A stretch of 64,000 nt of DNA, from assembly GCA_036346225.1 (NCBI GenBank), contig JARFIW010000658.1, positions 1,116,001-1,180,000 of the forward strand. The letters run 5' to 3'. Within the stretch, counting starts at the first letter, position 1; each line of letters starts with the position of its first letter. The stretch is from Platerodrilus igneus. Its lineage: Eukaryota > Arthropoda > Insecta > Coleoptera > Lycidae. The position numbers and the translations under genes are program-made. The notes beneath the pieces were generated by a model. The model saw only the letters and a program-made list of their open reading frames with translations, did not search any database and had not been told where the DNA came from. This document shows, piece after piece, positions 11,322-22,846 of this stretch.

Positions 11322-11767
11322 AGTGAATTATAGGGATAGACGGATGATACATAGCTTGTTCAAGTAGCTGCAATAAAATTAGAGCAGGAACATAAATAAG
11401 TAAATATTAGGCAACGCGCGAGACAGCGATGTGCTATATCTCTGTTAATTTTTAACTTGTATATCGATGAGCAATGAATATTGTCAAATGCGGAAAGGCA
11501 TTTACAATTATTATACAAGGAAAAACGATGTATAATCTCAGATTTGCAGATAATATAGTGACATTCGCATCTAGCTAGGTACAATTAGAAACAGCTTTTA
11601 ATAAGATTTAAACAGAGAGATACGGTATGAAAATTAACAAAAATAAGACTAAAGTACTAGTATGTAAAGGAGGTGTAAATAAGTCAAAAAACAGAATAGA
11701 AATAAAAAACGAAATCTTAAGGGATCAAAAATTTCTGTTATTTAGCGTTATGATGAGAAAGCAAAAG
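11322..11767 (+). pseudogene. RTE LINE reverse transcriptase fragment in the right arm
   Basis: Sense-strand RTE sequence with RT strings IFNLYIDEQ near 11450, LRFADNIVTFAS near 11535 (a FADD variant, Asp to Asn) and MKINKNKTKVLVCKGG near 11627. It is the mirror image of 5025-5481 and shares its junction with the Polinton terminus. Confidence 0.75.
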
Positions 11768-11918
11768 CGGTAGACTAGCCTGAATGATGCACGGATCCTG
11801 TTTATGGGGATTTCAATGCTTGATACAAAAAAGTGCAAAACGGACCTTAGATTTTTCCATAAGAAAATACATGGGAAAATTGCACTTTTTGAGACCGAAT
11901 GCCCCTTGCTTATCTACT
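11768..11918 (-). repeat. Right terminal inverted repeat of the Polinton
   Basis: Inverted relative to 5482-5630. On the minus strand it starts AGTAGATAAGCAAGGGGCA. It is immediately flanked outside by TTCACT, the target duplication, and then by the upstream half of the RTE reverse transcriptase. Confidence 0.75.
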
Positions 11919-12425
11919 TTCACTCCTATTGCTTTTGAGTATTTCGAACATTTTTTCAAATTTTACATTGTCAAATGCTTGTTCCAGATCTACAAACCCG
12001 ATATATACATTTTCTTCTTTTTCTATTGTTTTCTTTATTTATAACTTTTAAAGCTAAAATGGCCTCCGTGTTTCCCTGTTTTGCCTAAACTCAAATTGAT
12101 CATCTGCAAGTATTTCTTTAGCTCAGTTTTCCAGCCTTCTTTGTACGATTCTAATTAATATGTTTGGCACATGTGTCGTCAAACTTATTATTCGAAAATC
12201 TTCACATCTATACCGACATCTATGGTCTTACCACTTTTAGTACCGAAAGAGTTGTTGGTCTCTTTCGTGGACCTATCTTAGTGTGATTTTTCACTAAAGA
12301 CTTCCACTAATTTGGTTAAACCTATAGTTCGGCTCTTTAGTTCACTGAAACACACAAGCCATTCTACCCGTTCTAGTATTCTAGAACTTCTTCAGGGTGC
12401 AGGTCCGTTCAGAACAATTTCGGGT
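11919..12425 (-). pseudogene. RTE LINE, 5' end plus RT fragment, internally deleted (Polinton target)
   Basis: The minus strand starts with the RTE 5' untranslated sequence shared with 61700-61917 and 63146-63310. It includes the conserved stretch GAACGGGTAGAAT followed by TTGTGTGTTTCAGTGA. Near 12215 it jumps straight to the reverse transcriptase region, omitting the endonuclease. It ends at the Polinton target duplication. Together with 5025-5481 it forms one antisense RTE copy split by the Polinton. Confidence 0.75.
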
Positions 12426-13439
12426 ATCGTTTATCACTATTTTATAGCGAGATTATACAAAACGTTGTCCGTAATACGTTATAAAAAGAAAAATTGTTTA
12501 ACTCATGTAATTTGCAAAACTTGCTCGCAGCGCTTCCTCGTTCCAAATATTACATTCATGAAATAAAATTTGTATTTCATAACTGGTTACGTAAATAAGT
12601 ATTGTAAATCACTTTTGTATTACCTCTAAACCCTTTTAAAAATCCAAACCTCATCAAAAAATACGAATTTAGACTCTAAATTGGTCATCTTTATTCTGAA
12701 CGTATTCTTCTAAAGATGGCGATCTTGGCACATAAAAATATGCTACAACTCTATTAAAATAACTAAAACCATACAAAATAACTATTGTAATATCATTTGA
12801 TATATTTCAACGATTCTACTTTACATGTATACTTAATGCGCACGTCTCAAAAGAACTATTTAGACATAAAAAAATTAAATCTGAAAATGATTTTTGTCGT
12901 ATCTGTACGGCATTTTCTTATTCATCCTCAAGTTAATACAGATTACGGAAATAATTAACTAAACCACATGATTAATATGTAACATCTTCAAAACCGGATA
13001 AGACTAATTGGCAATAAAGAAACAAATGGAGTTTTTTCAAAAAAGTTAGTAACCTCTATAATATGCATATATTTAATTTAAACGATTTCAACTATTACTG
13101 GAAATGGCGAGGCTATTAGCAAGTAGTACAACGATTTGTAGTTTTATCCAAGTAGTGGGCTAAATACAAAAGTATTAGGCATGAATGAAGTTATAAAGTG
13201 ATAACAAGAACATTTAGTACCGTTGTAGATATTCTCAAGTGTAACAAGGAGATGCATTTAAAATTAAACTACTTTCACAATGACTAATGAAAATTATCTT
13301 AACAATTGTCAAAAGCAAATAAATTTTCTTCATTAAATTCGCTCTTTTAATCGATCGTATTTACGATTTTCCATGATATTTTTTAGTTTCACATTGAATT
13401 TTAATAAATTTATTGTACGAACTCTAAAATATAATTAAA
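12426..13439. other. AT-rich sequence without recognised features
   Basis: Short open frames only, with no family signatures and no clear internal repeats. Confidence 0.5.
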
Positions 13440-15535
13440 AATAAGCATGACTATATGACTATACACGCACAGGAACGTGATACAAAAAGAATCAGAACAA
13501 TAAACAATAGACAAAAAAACGTTACATCAACAGCACAGAAAAAATATTCCTCAAAACTTGTCTAACATGCAAAAATATACACATACATCAAAATAAAACA
13601 TATTTCAAAAACTAACTTGTTCATTTTCATCTACATACAACCAGAAACATATAAAAGGTATCCCAACAGAGAAGAGTATACAAAAAAGGTTACAGCGCTC
13701 ACACGGAAAAAAATCAGTTTTTTAAAAAATTTATCTCTTTTACAAGCGGTGTAACTTTTTTGCCTTTTTTTGTTCTAATTCCTTTTGTATCGTATTCCTA
13801 GGTGTGTGCAGATGAGAATGAATAGGCTGAATTTTTAAAATGCTTTCTTGACAGCCGAAAATCTGTTTCGCACAGAAGAGGCCATTCCCAAAAAATAATA
13901 AAAGGACAACATTTTGACTGCCCAGGGTATTTTTAAAAATTCAGCCTGTCCACTATGATCTGCACACGCACAGGAATACGATAGAAAAAGAATCAAAACA
14001 ATAAACAATACACAAAAAAAGAGTTATACTGGCCGTACAGAAGAAAATATTCTTCAAAACTTGTCTAACATGCAAAAATACATACAGAGATCAAAATAAA
14101 ACATTTTCAAAAAATTGGCCTGTTTATTTTCATCTATACACATTCAGAAACGTACAAAAAGTATCAAAACAAATAATAGCGAAGAAAAGTTAGAGCGCTT
14201 TCACGGAAGAAATCAGTCTTTTAAAGAATATTTTCCCTTTTGTGGGCGCTGTAACTTTTGTGTTTTGCTTTTTGTTGTAAGTCTTTTTGTATTGTATTCC
14301 TGGGTGTGTGCGGATAAGAACGGAGAGGCTGAATTTTTGAAAATACTCTCTTGGCAGCCCAACTTCTGTTCCGAAAGCGTTCTCAAAAAATAATAAAAGG
14401 ACAAAAGTTTGGCTGCCATGGACAGTTTTAAAAATTCAGGCTGTTCACTCTAATCTACACACGCACCGAAACACGATACATAAAAGATCAGAACAATAAG
14501 CAATAGACAAAAAAAGTTAAATCGGCCGCACAGAAGAAAATATTCCTCAAAACTTGTCTACCATGCAAAAATACACACAGACGTCAAAATAAAAAATTTT
14601 TGAAAAAATTAGCTAGTTCTGTTTCATCTACAAACGCCCAGGAATATACAAAAAATATCAGTACAAAAAACAGTATACAAAGGAATGTTACAACGACCGC
14701 ACGGATGAAATCAATCTTTTAAAGAATGTTTTCTCCTTTGCGGACTCTGTAACATTTTGTGTTTTGTTTTTGTTCGAATTCTTTCTGTATCGTATTCCTA
14801 GGTGTGTGCGGCTGAGCACGGATAGCCTGCATTTTTGAAAATTCTCTCTTGGCAGTCAAAATTCTGTTTCGCACAAAAGAAAGCGTTCTTAAAAAATAGT
14901 AAAAGGACAATATTTTAATAGTCAAAAGCATTTTTTAAAATTCAGCCCGTCCATTCTGATCTACACACGCATAGGAATACGGTACAAAGAGAATCAGAAC
15001 CAAAAAACATTACAGCGAACCCACAGAAGAAAATATTGCTCTAAAATTTGTCTAACATGCAAAAATACACCCGAAAATCAAAATAAAACATTTTTCAAAA
15101 ATTTAGCTTGTCCATTTTCATCTGCACATAAGAGTAACACATAGAAAAAGTATCAGAACAAAGAATAGTTTAAAAAAAAGTTTCAGTGCCTGCGCGGAAA
15201 AATCGGTCTTAAAGAATATTTTCTTCTTTGCGGGCGCTGTATCTATTTTGTGTTTTGTTTTTGTTGTAATTCTTTTTGTATCGTACTCTTAGGTGTATGT
15301 CGATGAAAATGGACATGCTGAATTTTTGAAAATGCTTCCTTGGCCACTACAAAACTGTTCATCACAAGAAATCATTCTTAAAAATAATAGGTCAATATTT
15401 TTACTGCCGGTGGCATTTTCAGAAATTTAACCTGTCTATTTTCATCCGCATACACACAGGAATGCGATACAAAAAGAATTAGAACAATGAACAATGCACA
15501 AAAAAGTTACAGCGCCCGCTCAGAAAACATTCTAA
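13440..15535. repeat. Satellite array, ~500-bp period, with nested direct and inverted subrepeats
   Basis: An anchor string ACACGCA(C)AGGAA...GATAC recurs at 13463, 13964, 14459, 14965 and about 15452, giving spacings of 501, 495, 506 and 487 bp and about 4.1 units. Within each unit a related subunit recurs in direct orientation (for example CTACATACAACCAGAAACATA near 13632). It also recurs in inverted orientation: GTATCGTATTCCTAGGTGTG near 13788 is the complement of the CACACGCACAGGAATACGATA type. The unit is therefore a higher-order repeat of roughly 165-170-bp subrepeats, one of them reversed. Small open frames in the array are by-products. Confidence 0.85.
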
Positions 15536-16508
15536 ATTATATTGCAAGTTGATTATCACAAAAACGCCGTTAGAACTTACACAAATTAAATATGTTGTTC
15601 TTCCTAACTATGAAACAATTAAAGTAGTTTAGAAAATTCTCTACTAGATTTTTAAAATAGTATATTGTTACCAGAGGCACCTTTTTTGTTGTAAATCGAC
15701 TACTGCGCGTAATTAATTCAAAATGGGAAGCTTGTCAAAATTAATTCAAACTTTTTATAATGTAGGAAACACTTAACTGCGATAATTATTCTAATTAAGG
15801 TATAATAAAGCTATTTACTATTTATATAAATGTATCAAATTGTAGTATAACTTGCTTAACCTTTAGTGACCGATATCGTTACATGCACAAATGATGACTA
15901 CCCCAAATATCTAGATTTCGTTAAGGTGCCCTAAGTTTTTTTGGTTCGATAAGCAATACAGGCGACGAAAGTAAAAGAACTTTTCACAAATTTTTTTTAT
16001 TTGCACATGCCAAGCTACTACTAGAATTAAGTCAAGAATCATAAATTATATAAAGTAACTAACTACAATGCCAGAACATTTCTTTGCTGTGGTCGACGAT
16101 GCATGAAGATTTTGTGATAATTTGATAATGCGCAAGATAACAAGAACAATTACGAAAATTATTCAAACAAACCCAAACCTTTTAACATCGCTTTCTTCAA
16201 ATGATAAAAATGCTTTTAAATTGCAATCGAAAGTATCTAATAACTATTTTGTAAGGAATGTAAATGAAGCTGTGCAGGGAAAAAATATTAATGTATTCAG
16301 ATCGGCTCTGTAAGCGTTTTGGAATCACTTTATTCTAGGACTGTAGATGTCAGTCCAATAAAATTCAGGGCCGAACCGTCGCTCTGCTAGATTGAGTGGA
16401 ATAATATTGTAATTTTTATATATACATCTGGTTCAAGACAAACAAACTAAAGTACTAACAACAATGGTTACCGACTAACTCAGTGGAACAGGTGGAGTAT
16501 GTGTTTTA
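15536..16508. other. AT-rich sequence without recognised features
   Basis: No coding or repeat signature recognised. A 63-codon open frame at 16122-16313 has no family resemblance that I can see. Confidence 0.5.
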
Positions 16509-16800
16509 GCGGCTTCGTGGTGTAATTGGTATGCGCGTGATTATTATGTCCAAGGTCCCGGGTTCAAATCCCGACACGGTCCGCTTGAAAAATGTTAAGT
16601 GAGCATTTTTCACAAAAATACGCCCTCGTTCGGATGAGAGGTAAAATGGAGGTCTTGTGTGTGAATGTTGTCATGCACGTTAGAGATTTCTACCTTGCTT
16701 GGAACAGCAAGGGTTCGGCAAAATTCAAAATTTCCAGGTAAAAAAATCGCTTTCTGGCGAATGTAGTACCTTCGGGTGGAACATTGGAAAATCAAATGTA
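16509..16800 (+). mobile_element. tRNA-derived SINE, copy 1
   Basis: The tRNA-like head (16509-16584) has an A box TGGTGTAATTGG and a B box GGTTCAAATCC, the internal RNA polymerase III promoter. A conserved non-tRNA body follows, with CGCCCTCGTTCGGATGAGAG near 16622 and a 3' part ending TTGGAAAATCAAATGT. The same head and body occur at 51900-52143 and, inverted, at 48590-48816. It is not a tRNA gene: the body is conserved between dispersed copies and the anticodon region differs between them. Confidence 0.85.
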
Positions 16801-18171
16801 GGGGTGTAAGTGTTTGAAGAGAGTTCTAAAATGCTATCGTGTGAAAAATAAGGAATTATATTGAACGTCATCTAGGGGAAAACCTCCGGAAAAATAACAA
16901 GAGGATACCAAAACCTGAAATGAGGAAAATGATTTTGGCCTAAATTTCAAATGAGAAATAATAGAGTACACTAATATTAAAACCAACCTAAAATAAACGT
17001 TAACAATTAGGCTAGTAATATACGCACTTAAAAACTGTTACCTAAGGTTTCCAAAGTCAAATGCTAAATTAACTGAATATTAATTTATTAATTTATTGCA
17101 ACAAAACCGGAACTATTACCTTTAAATTAGTTGTGAAAAATACCAATATAGGAATATTACACAACTACGTTTTCATTGCAAGCAAAGCAAAAATTAACAT
17201 CAATAATTACTTAGCTTGATGGAAAACATTTTTGGCGAACAAAATTACTTTCTAAATTCTTAAAATAATAACAAGAGCGTATTATGGGTACGTTTATAAA
17301 TTTATGCAGTTAAATCAAAATGTTCATTTATTTACGCTTAATGTAGATTACAGTTTTCAGGGGTTTATTATAAATACCTGAAATACCTAAAATAAATGAT
17401 ATTCTAGACTCAATTCATTCTAACCAGATCTTACGGGACCTCTGGGACTTCGTTAAACAGTTTGATGTTCTTCATTAACATGACTTTTTTAAACATGAAG
17501 CTGTTTACTAAAGGAAGAAATCTCATAAAATTAAAAGTAACAACCCGGTAGGGTACTATTCTGAACTTCCTTGACTAATCACGTCAATCAATTTCATACT
17601 TTATTATCATATGTACCTACTCAAGTGCATGTTAACCGCCTCGAAGGTAATGACCAAGTGCTTAACAAAATATTGTCTTCTCTCCATACACGATTCGAAA
17701 TTATTTTTGGCAGAATTTGAACACATGAACTAAGACTGGAAATTCAAATTACGTTATAGCGTTTTTTACCTATTTAACATGTGTAATAATATCTTACTGA
17801 AACATTAAGTTGAATCAGCACACCTTTGCTTGTGAAACTTTTTTGTTCCACGACGATGAGGTCATAGTCGCCAACGTTATACATCATTAATCAAAACAAA
17901 TGAATCACAAAATTACACTAATTTAGAACACAAATTTACGATGGCCATATCGTTCTTAGCCTTAAAAACCACCATAGTGAATTTGACATAAGATATATTT
18001 GATATAAGATATATTTGATATAAGATATATTTGATATAAGATTCAAAAGCAATCTTTCCTTACATTAGGAATGCATGTAATCTAATATTGTATTTATTAA
18101 ACGAAATAATCATAACCCTGTTGGTGGGATTTTTCAAGATAAAAACTATTAAAATAAAATATGATTATAAA
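16801..18171. other. AT-rich sequence without genes
   Basis: Nothing recognised apart from the short tandem repeat at 17985-18058. Confidence 0.5.
17985..18058. repeat. 16-bp tandem repeat
   Basis: Four units of GATATAAGATATATTT, the first with one change, plus a partial fifth. Confidence 0.9.
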
Positions 18172-20580
18172 GCGAGCAAGAGGTAGAAGCGATTTACAAA
18201 GTTATCGAAAATATACTAGGATACGTAGAAGGACATTAAAATTTAGTAATTACAAAGGATTTTAACGTAGTGCTAGGTGAAGGTAGGGAAATAGCGGTAG
18301 TAGGTTTATATGGTTTAGGCACGAGAGACGACTGGGGAAATACGTTGGAAGAATTTTGCGACAAAAACAATTTAACCATCACAAACACATTATTTCAAGA
18401 TCATTCCAGAAGGCGATACTCATGCAAGATGCCACAAGATATCAAATAGATTACATTCTTGTTAGACAACGGTTTAGATATCAAGTAAAAGACTGTAGAA
18501 GGTACCCAAAAGCAGATATAGACACAGACCACAACAATGTAATTATGAACGCCGCTCTTATATTTAAAAATTTGTGTAAAAGGAATGGAAAAAGACACTT
18601 TGACTTTGAAAAACTAAAAGATAGCGATATCCACAACAGATTTGAAAAAAAAGTCAAATGAATTGCCGAAAGATATCGGGAAAATTTCTACTAAGGAAGT
18701 AGCCACAGAATGGAATAACATGAAATCCAGCTTAGATATAGAGGCTAGAGATATTCTGAGGTATACAAAAAAAAGAAGATAAGAAACCATGAATGACGAA
18801 GGATATCCCAAATTTAATAAAAGAAAGACGAAAATACAAAAACAGACCGCCGGAAGCTGGAAAACAAATGCAAAGCCATAAAATGGGAAATTATTTGCAA
18901 ATGCAGGAAAGCTAAAGAACAATGGATTGATGAAAAGTGCAAAGAGATACAAACTAAAATGGAAATAGGAAGGACAGACAAAATGTAGAAACTATTAGAA
19001 TGTATTTTAGGAATATAAAATATTAAGGACGCGGAAGGAGACATCATTATAGAAAATGTAAAGAAAGTAGTTAGACGACAAGAATATTTACAGAATTTAT
19101 ATGTAGGAGAGGAACTAACAGCACTAGAACAGGATTCAGACATTGAATGAGTTTAAAGTAGCATTAAAAAGCTTAAAAAATGATAAGACGCCGGCTATAA
19201 ATAAGGTGCAAGCAGAAACTCTAAAAGTTGCAAACAAGCAGTAACCGAACGTCTCTTCCAACTTGTAAGCTATATGTATGAGACAGGCAAGATATCCAAA
19301 GATTACAAACGTAACTTTGTAGTCACTATATTAAAAAAGGAAGGCGCAGATAGATGAGAAAAGCTTCGAACAATAAGTTTAATAACAAACGTGTCAAAAA
19401 TATTAACCACAATTGTACAAAAGGCGGATGGAAACGCGGGCAGAAGGAGTACTAGGAGAGGCTTAATTTGGGTTTAGGCGAACCAGAGGAACACTGGAAG
19501 CTGTTTTAGCTCTGAGAGCGATAATGGAGAAGTCGTTAAATATGGAGAAAGCGCGTATATAGGGTTTATAGATCTGCAAAAAGCCTTCGATAATGAAAAT
19601 AGAAAAAAATGTTCGAAATACTCAAAAAGATTGGATTGACTTTTAGGCATAGGCGAATAGTGCGTAGCTTATACAAAGAGCAAACAGCTGTAATAGAATT
19701 AGAGCAAGAACGTAGACAAGTAGATATTAAGAAAGGAGTGAGGCAGGGATGTGCCCCTTCTCCATTAATATTTAACTTGTATATTGAAGTGGCAACGAGT
19801 ACTACAAATGCAGGAAAACATTTGCAATTGGCAAGATTGAGTTAGAAGCAGCTCTGAATGAAATGGAAACAATTCTAACAGACACGGTATGAAAATTAAC
19901 AAAAATTAAACTAAAGTAATGGTGGGCAAAGGAGGGGAAAATAAATCAAAAACTATAATACACGAGATTAAGAATTTCTGCTACCTAGGAAGCCAAATAA
20001 CGCAAGATGGGAAAAGCGCAAAAGATATAAAACAAAAATTAGCATATGGACGTGTTACATTTAACAAGAAGAAGCAACCACAGTGTTCAAAGACAACAAA
20101 CACAGAAACAAGGAAAAGATTGCTTAAAGCATATGTGTGGAGCACAGCACTGTACGACTGTGAATCTTGGACAGTGGGATAAGCGAACAGGAAAAAGATA
20201 GAAGCTTTTGAAATATGGTGTTACAGACTATGATGAAGAAATCATGGACAGACCACGTTAGAAAAAAGAGGTTCTAGAAGTTGTAGGGGATGAAGAAAAT
20301 GTGAGGATGACAATAAAAAGTATGAGAGATAGGATGATAGGTCACATACTAAGGCATGAGGAATTACTGCAAAATATATTAGAAGCAGAGATAGGAAAAA
20401 AGAGAAGTAGAGGTAGACCTAGGTTAGACTATTGAACACAGATAGTGAAAAATGTAGGATGTGGGAATTTCAGGGAAATGTGTTGGCTAGCTCAGAATAG
20501 AAATCAGTGGAGGTACGCTTCCAACCAGCCCCAAGATGGAAAAATTAATGACGAAAAAGATAACTGTACTTAAACATTAT
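18172..20580 (+). pseudogene. RTE LINE, 5'-truncated (endonuclease end to 3' end)
   Basis: The sense strand carries the C-terminal part of an apurinic-type endonuclease (GLGTRDDWGNTLEEFC near 18320-18365) and the reverse transcriptase N-terminal region (LKNDKTPAINKVQAETL near 19170). It continues with VRQGCAPSPLIFNLYIE near 19740-19790, the MVGKGGENKSK to LGSQITQDGKSAKDI region (19919-20025) and the post-RT tail (AYVWSTALYDCESWTV near 20130-20180, then IGHILRHEE near 20335). It lacks the FADD catalytic motif, which falls in a deletion near 19795-19845. Many frameshifts and stops are present. This type of ORF is typical of RTE elements whose hits are often labelled craniofacial development protein 2-like. 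Confidence 0.85.
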
Positions 20581-21655
20581 GATTATTATAAAAAACTACA
20601 GGTATTGGTCTTGCAATATTCTCAACTAATGTTAATTGTGCGAAAGGGTTTACTGGAAAATTATTAGTACAGCAAATGTCTAAGTGTTGGGGGATCCTTG
20701 GCAGCTACAGGCTGCTTAACCCCTTTCACATACCACTGAATCTCGGTGAAATAAGGCATAAATTAGAAAACAATAGAAGGGAAATCGAGCTGTATATAGG
20801 CTGTTGTGAGAATTTCAGGGAACGGTGTAGGCTAGATCAGAAAAGAAATAAGTGAAGATACACGCCCAACCAGTTTAGAAGTAAAACCTAATGACAAACT
20901 TAAATCTGATGATTATTATAAACAGAAGTAGACCTAGGTTAGTCTATTGCACACAGATAGTTAACTATGCAGACTGTGGGAATTTCAGATAAATGTGTAC
21001 GCTAGTTCAGAATAGAAATCAATGGAGGTACGCGTCCAACCAGTTGCAAGACGGAAAACCATGACGCAAAAAAAATATTGTACTTAAACCTGATGGTTAT
21101 TATAAACAACTGCACGTGTTGGTTTGGCAATATTCTTAACTATTGTTAATTGTGTGAAAGAATTTACTGGAAAACTATTAATTCGGCATTTGTATGTTGA
21201 AAGATCTTGATAGCCGCCAGGTTGCTTAATCCCCTTCACTTATCACTGAATATTGGTGAAATTGGCCATATATTTAGAAAACAATAGAAGGGAATCGAGC
21301 TGTATGTAGGCAGTAGCAATGTCAGGAAACTATGTAGGCTAACTCATAATAGAAATCAGTTGAAGTACGCGTCCAACCAGTTCTAAGACGGAAAACCTAA
21401 TGACGAAAAACTAATTGCACTTAAACCTGATGAATACTGGAAACAAATACAGATGTTGGTTTTGCAATATTTTCAACCAATCTTGATTGAGCAAAAGTAT
21501 TTATTGGAAACTATTAATTCCAAATGTTCAAGTGTTGGGGGATCTTGGTAGCCACAGGCAGCTTAACCCACTTTACATACCACTGAATGTCGGTGAAATA
21601 GGGAATTGGGTATATATTTACAAAACAATAGAAGGTAAACCAAACTGTATCTAAC
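20400..21655 (+). repeat. Tandem amplification of the RTE 3' end
   Basis: The terminal RTE segment GTGGGAATTTCAGGGAAATG...GTACGC.TCCAACCAG recurs near 20460, 20805, 20975 and 21315. A roughly 200-bp following segment (TTGGT.TTGCAATATT...AATAGAAGGGAAATCGAGCTG) recurs near 20595, 21110 and 21445. The basic period is about 340 bp, with one partial duplication of about 170 bp. The intervening segment is not part of the other RTE copies in the window. Confidence 0.8.
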
Positions 21656-22155
21656 GAGGAAAAGCAACGACTATGTTCGAAGACAACAAACATAGAAACA
21701 AGGACAAGAGTGTTGGAAGTATATGAGTGGAGCACAGCACTGTACGCATATGGAATAAGGACGATAGAGGACGCAAACAGAAAAGAGAAGAAACCTTTTG
21801 GAATGTTATGCTTCAGGTGTATGATGTATATAGCATGGGCAGATAAAATTATCACAAAGAGATTATAGAAATAGCAGGAGAATAAAGATATCTGTGGAAA
21901 CCTAAAAAAAATCGAGAAATAAAAGGACAGGACACTTTCTAAAGCATTTTTGGAGAATAGTGCGGGCTATACTACAAGCAGATATAGGAAAAAAGGGAGG
22001 TATAAGTAGACCTATATCAGACTATTGCACGCAGATAGTGAAAATTGCAAACTGGGAATTGCAGTGAAATGTGTAGGTTAATTCAGAATAGGAAACATTG
22101 GAGGCACGTGTCTATCCAGTTCCAGGACTGAAAACTTAATCATGATGATGATAAA
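21655..22155 (+). pseudogene. RTE LINE 3' fragment
   Basis: A second copy of the post-RT tail: TGGAGCACAGCACTGTACGC near 21728 parallels 20139, and the terminal segment at about 22045-22140 ends in an ATGATGATGATAAA-type tail, typical of RTE 3' termini. It is frameshifted throughout. Confidence 0.75.
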
Positions 22156-22846
22156 CATTTCAAAGGAATGTTACGCAGTTTACTCTCTTGGAAAATGTCT
22201 ATCGCTGTGTATTTTGAATTTATCATGGAATATTTTTCTACCTTGATAAACAAATCCGTGCTTAATACTTAAAAAATGAACACGCTAGGCGTTTCCGGTT
22301 ATCATGTTTCAGAACGATCTTTCTGATTCAATGTGCAAGGGATGCATCTGTGCATTTTAACTTTTTTTGAACAATTTAATCGACAGCAATACTTTTTTTA
22401 ATGCTTCAAACAATTAATTTAAAAGCATTTCAGGCTTTGTTAGACAAATATATAATTAAATGCCACGCAGAATAACTACTATTTTGCTAATTTGAATTAG
22501 ATACTGACCTTCAAAATGTTTGCTACAGATCTTAGATTGAAGTTATTTTTAACAACGTTGGCAAAATTTGTGTATGCGGAAACAGTTGTGAATAAAATTA
22601 TATGTCGAATACATACAAAACATTCAATAACATTAAAAACACGCTCTTTGGTCTTTTTTTTCGATTTTGCTTCGTTTATTATGAGACGATATGACACCTT
22701 AATTATAAACACTTTTTAAAAATCCATTTAAAGCGAACTTAAAAAATGTAGTTTTGTTGGAACCAACTAACGTTCATAGTTCTGTATTAATTAGTCAATA
22801 TTTTCGGTTTATTGTGTAATTCACTGTGGTATAGACCTTCTTTTAA
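22156..22846. other. AT-rich sequence without recognised features
   Basis: Overlapping short frames on both strands near 22500-22720 show no family features. Confidence 0.5.

Larger units (their letters stand above)
9316..11767 (+). repeat. Right arm of the ~2.4-kb inverted repeat
   Basis: Reverse complement of 5025-7512, diverged by substitutions and small indels. It contains the polymerase from the region before Exo III to the end, the tail, a TIR copy ending at 11321, the hexamer AGTGAA (11322-11327) and the same RTE fragment. It stops directly against the right TIR at 11768. Confidence 0.85.
5476..11924 (-). mobile_element. Polinton/Maverick-type element remnant with TIRs and 6-bp target duplication
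   Basis: The left terminus reads AGTAGATATGCAAGGGGCG from 5482. The right terminus is its inverted counterpart, ending GCTTATCTACT at 11918. The flanking hexamers are TTTACT (5476-5481) and TTCACT (11919-11924). The sequences outside are the two complementary halves of one antisense RTE reverse transcriptase, which fixes both borders. Inside is a protein-primed family B DNA polymerase, the signature gene of Polintons. Polintons normally carry 15-20 kb with integrase, ATPase, protease and capsid genes, and none is seen here. This is a collapsed derivative about 6.4 kb long with a fold-back interior. A virus-like relative using the same polymerase (adintovirus type) is the main alternative. Confidence 0.7.

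Noticed and set aside
14115..14931. Small proteins in the 14.1-14.9 kb region
   Set aside because: The frames lie inside the satellite, recur with the repeat unit and show no protein-like conservation.
16509..16584. Genuine tRNA gene
   Set aside because: A and B boxes are present, but the same head with a conserved non-tRNA body occurs at 51900 and 48816 and the anticodon region is not preserved, so it is a SINE head.
13440..22155. CRISPR-like array
   Set aside because: Repeats of 170-500 bp with diverged copies and no short repeat/spacer pattern; the sequence is eukaryotic.
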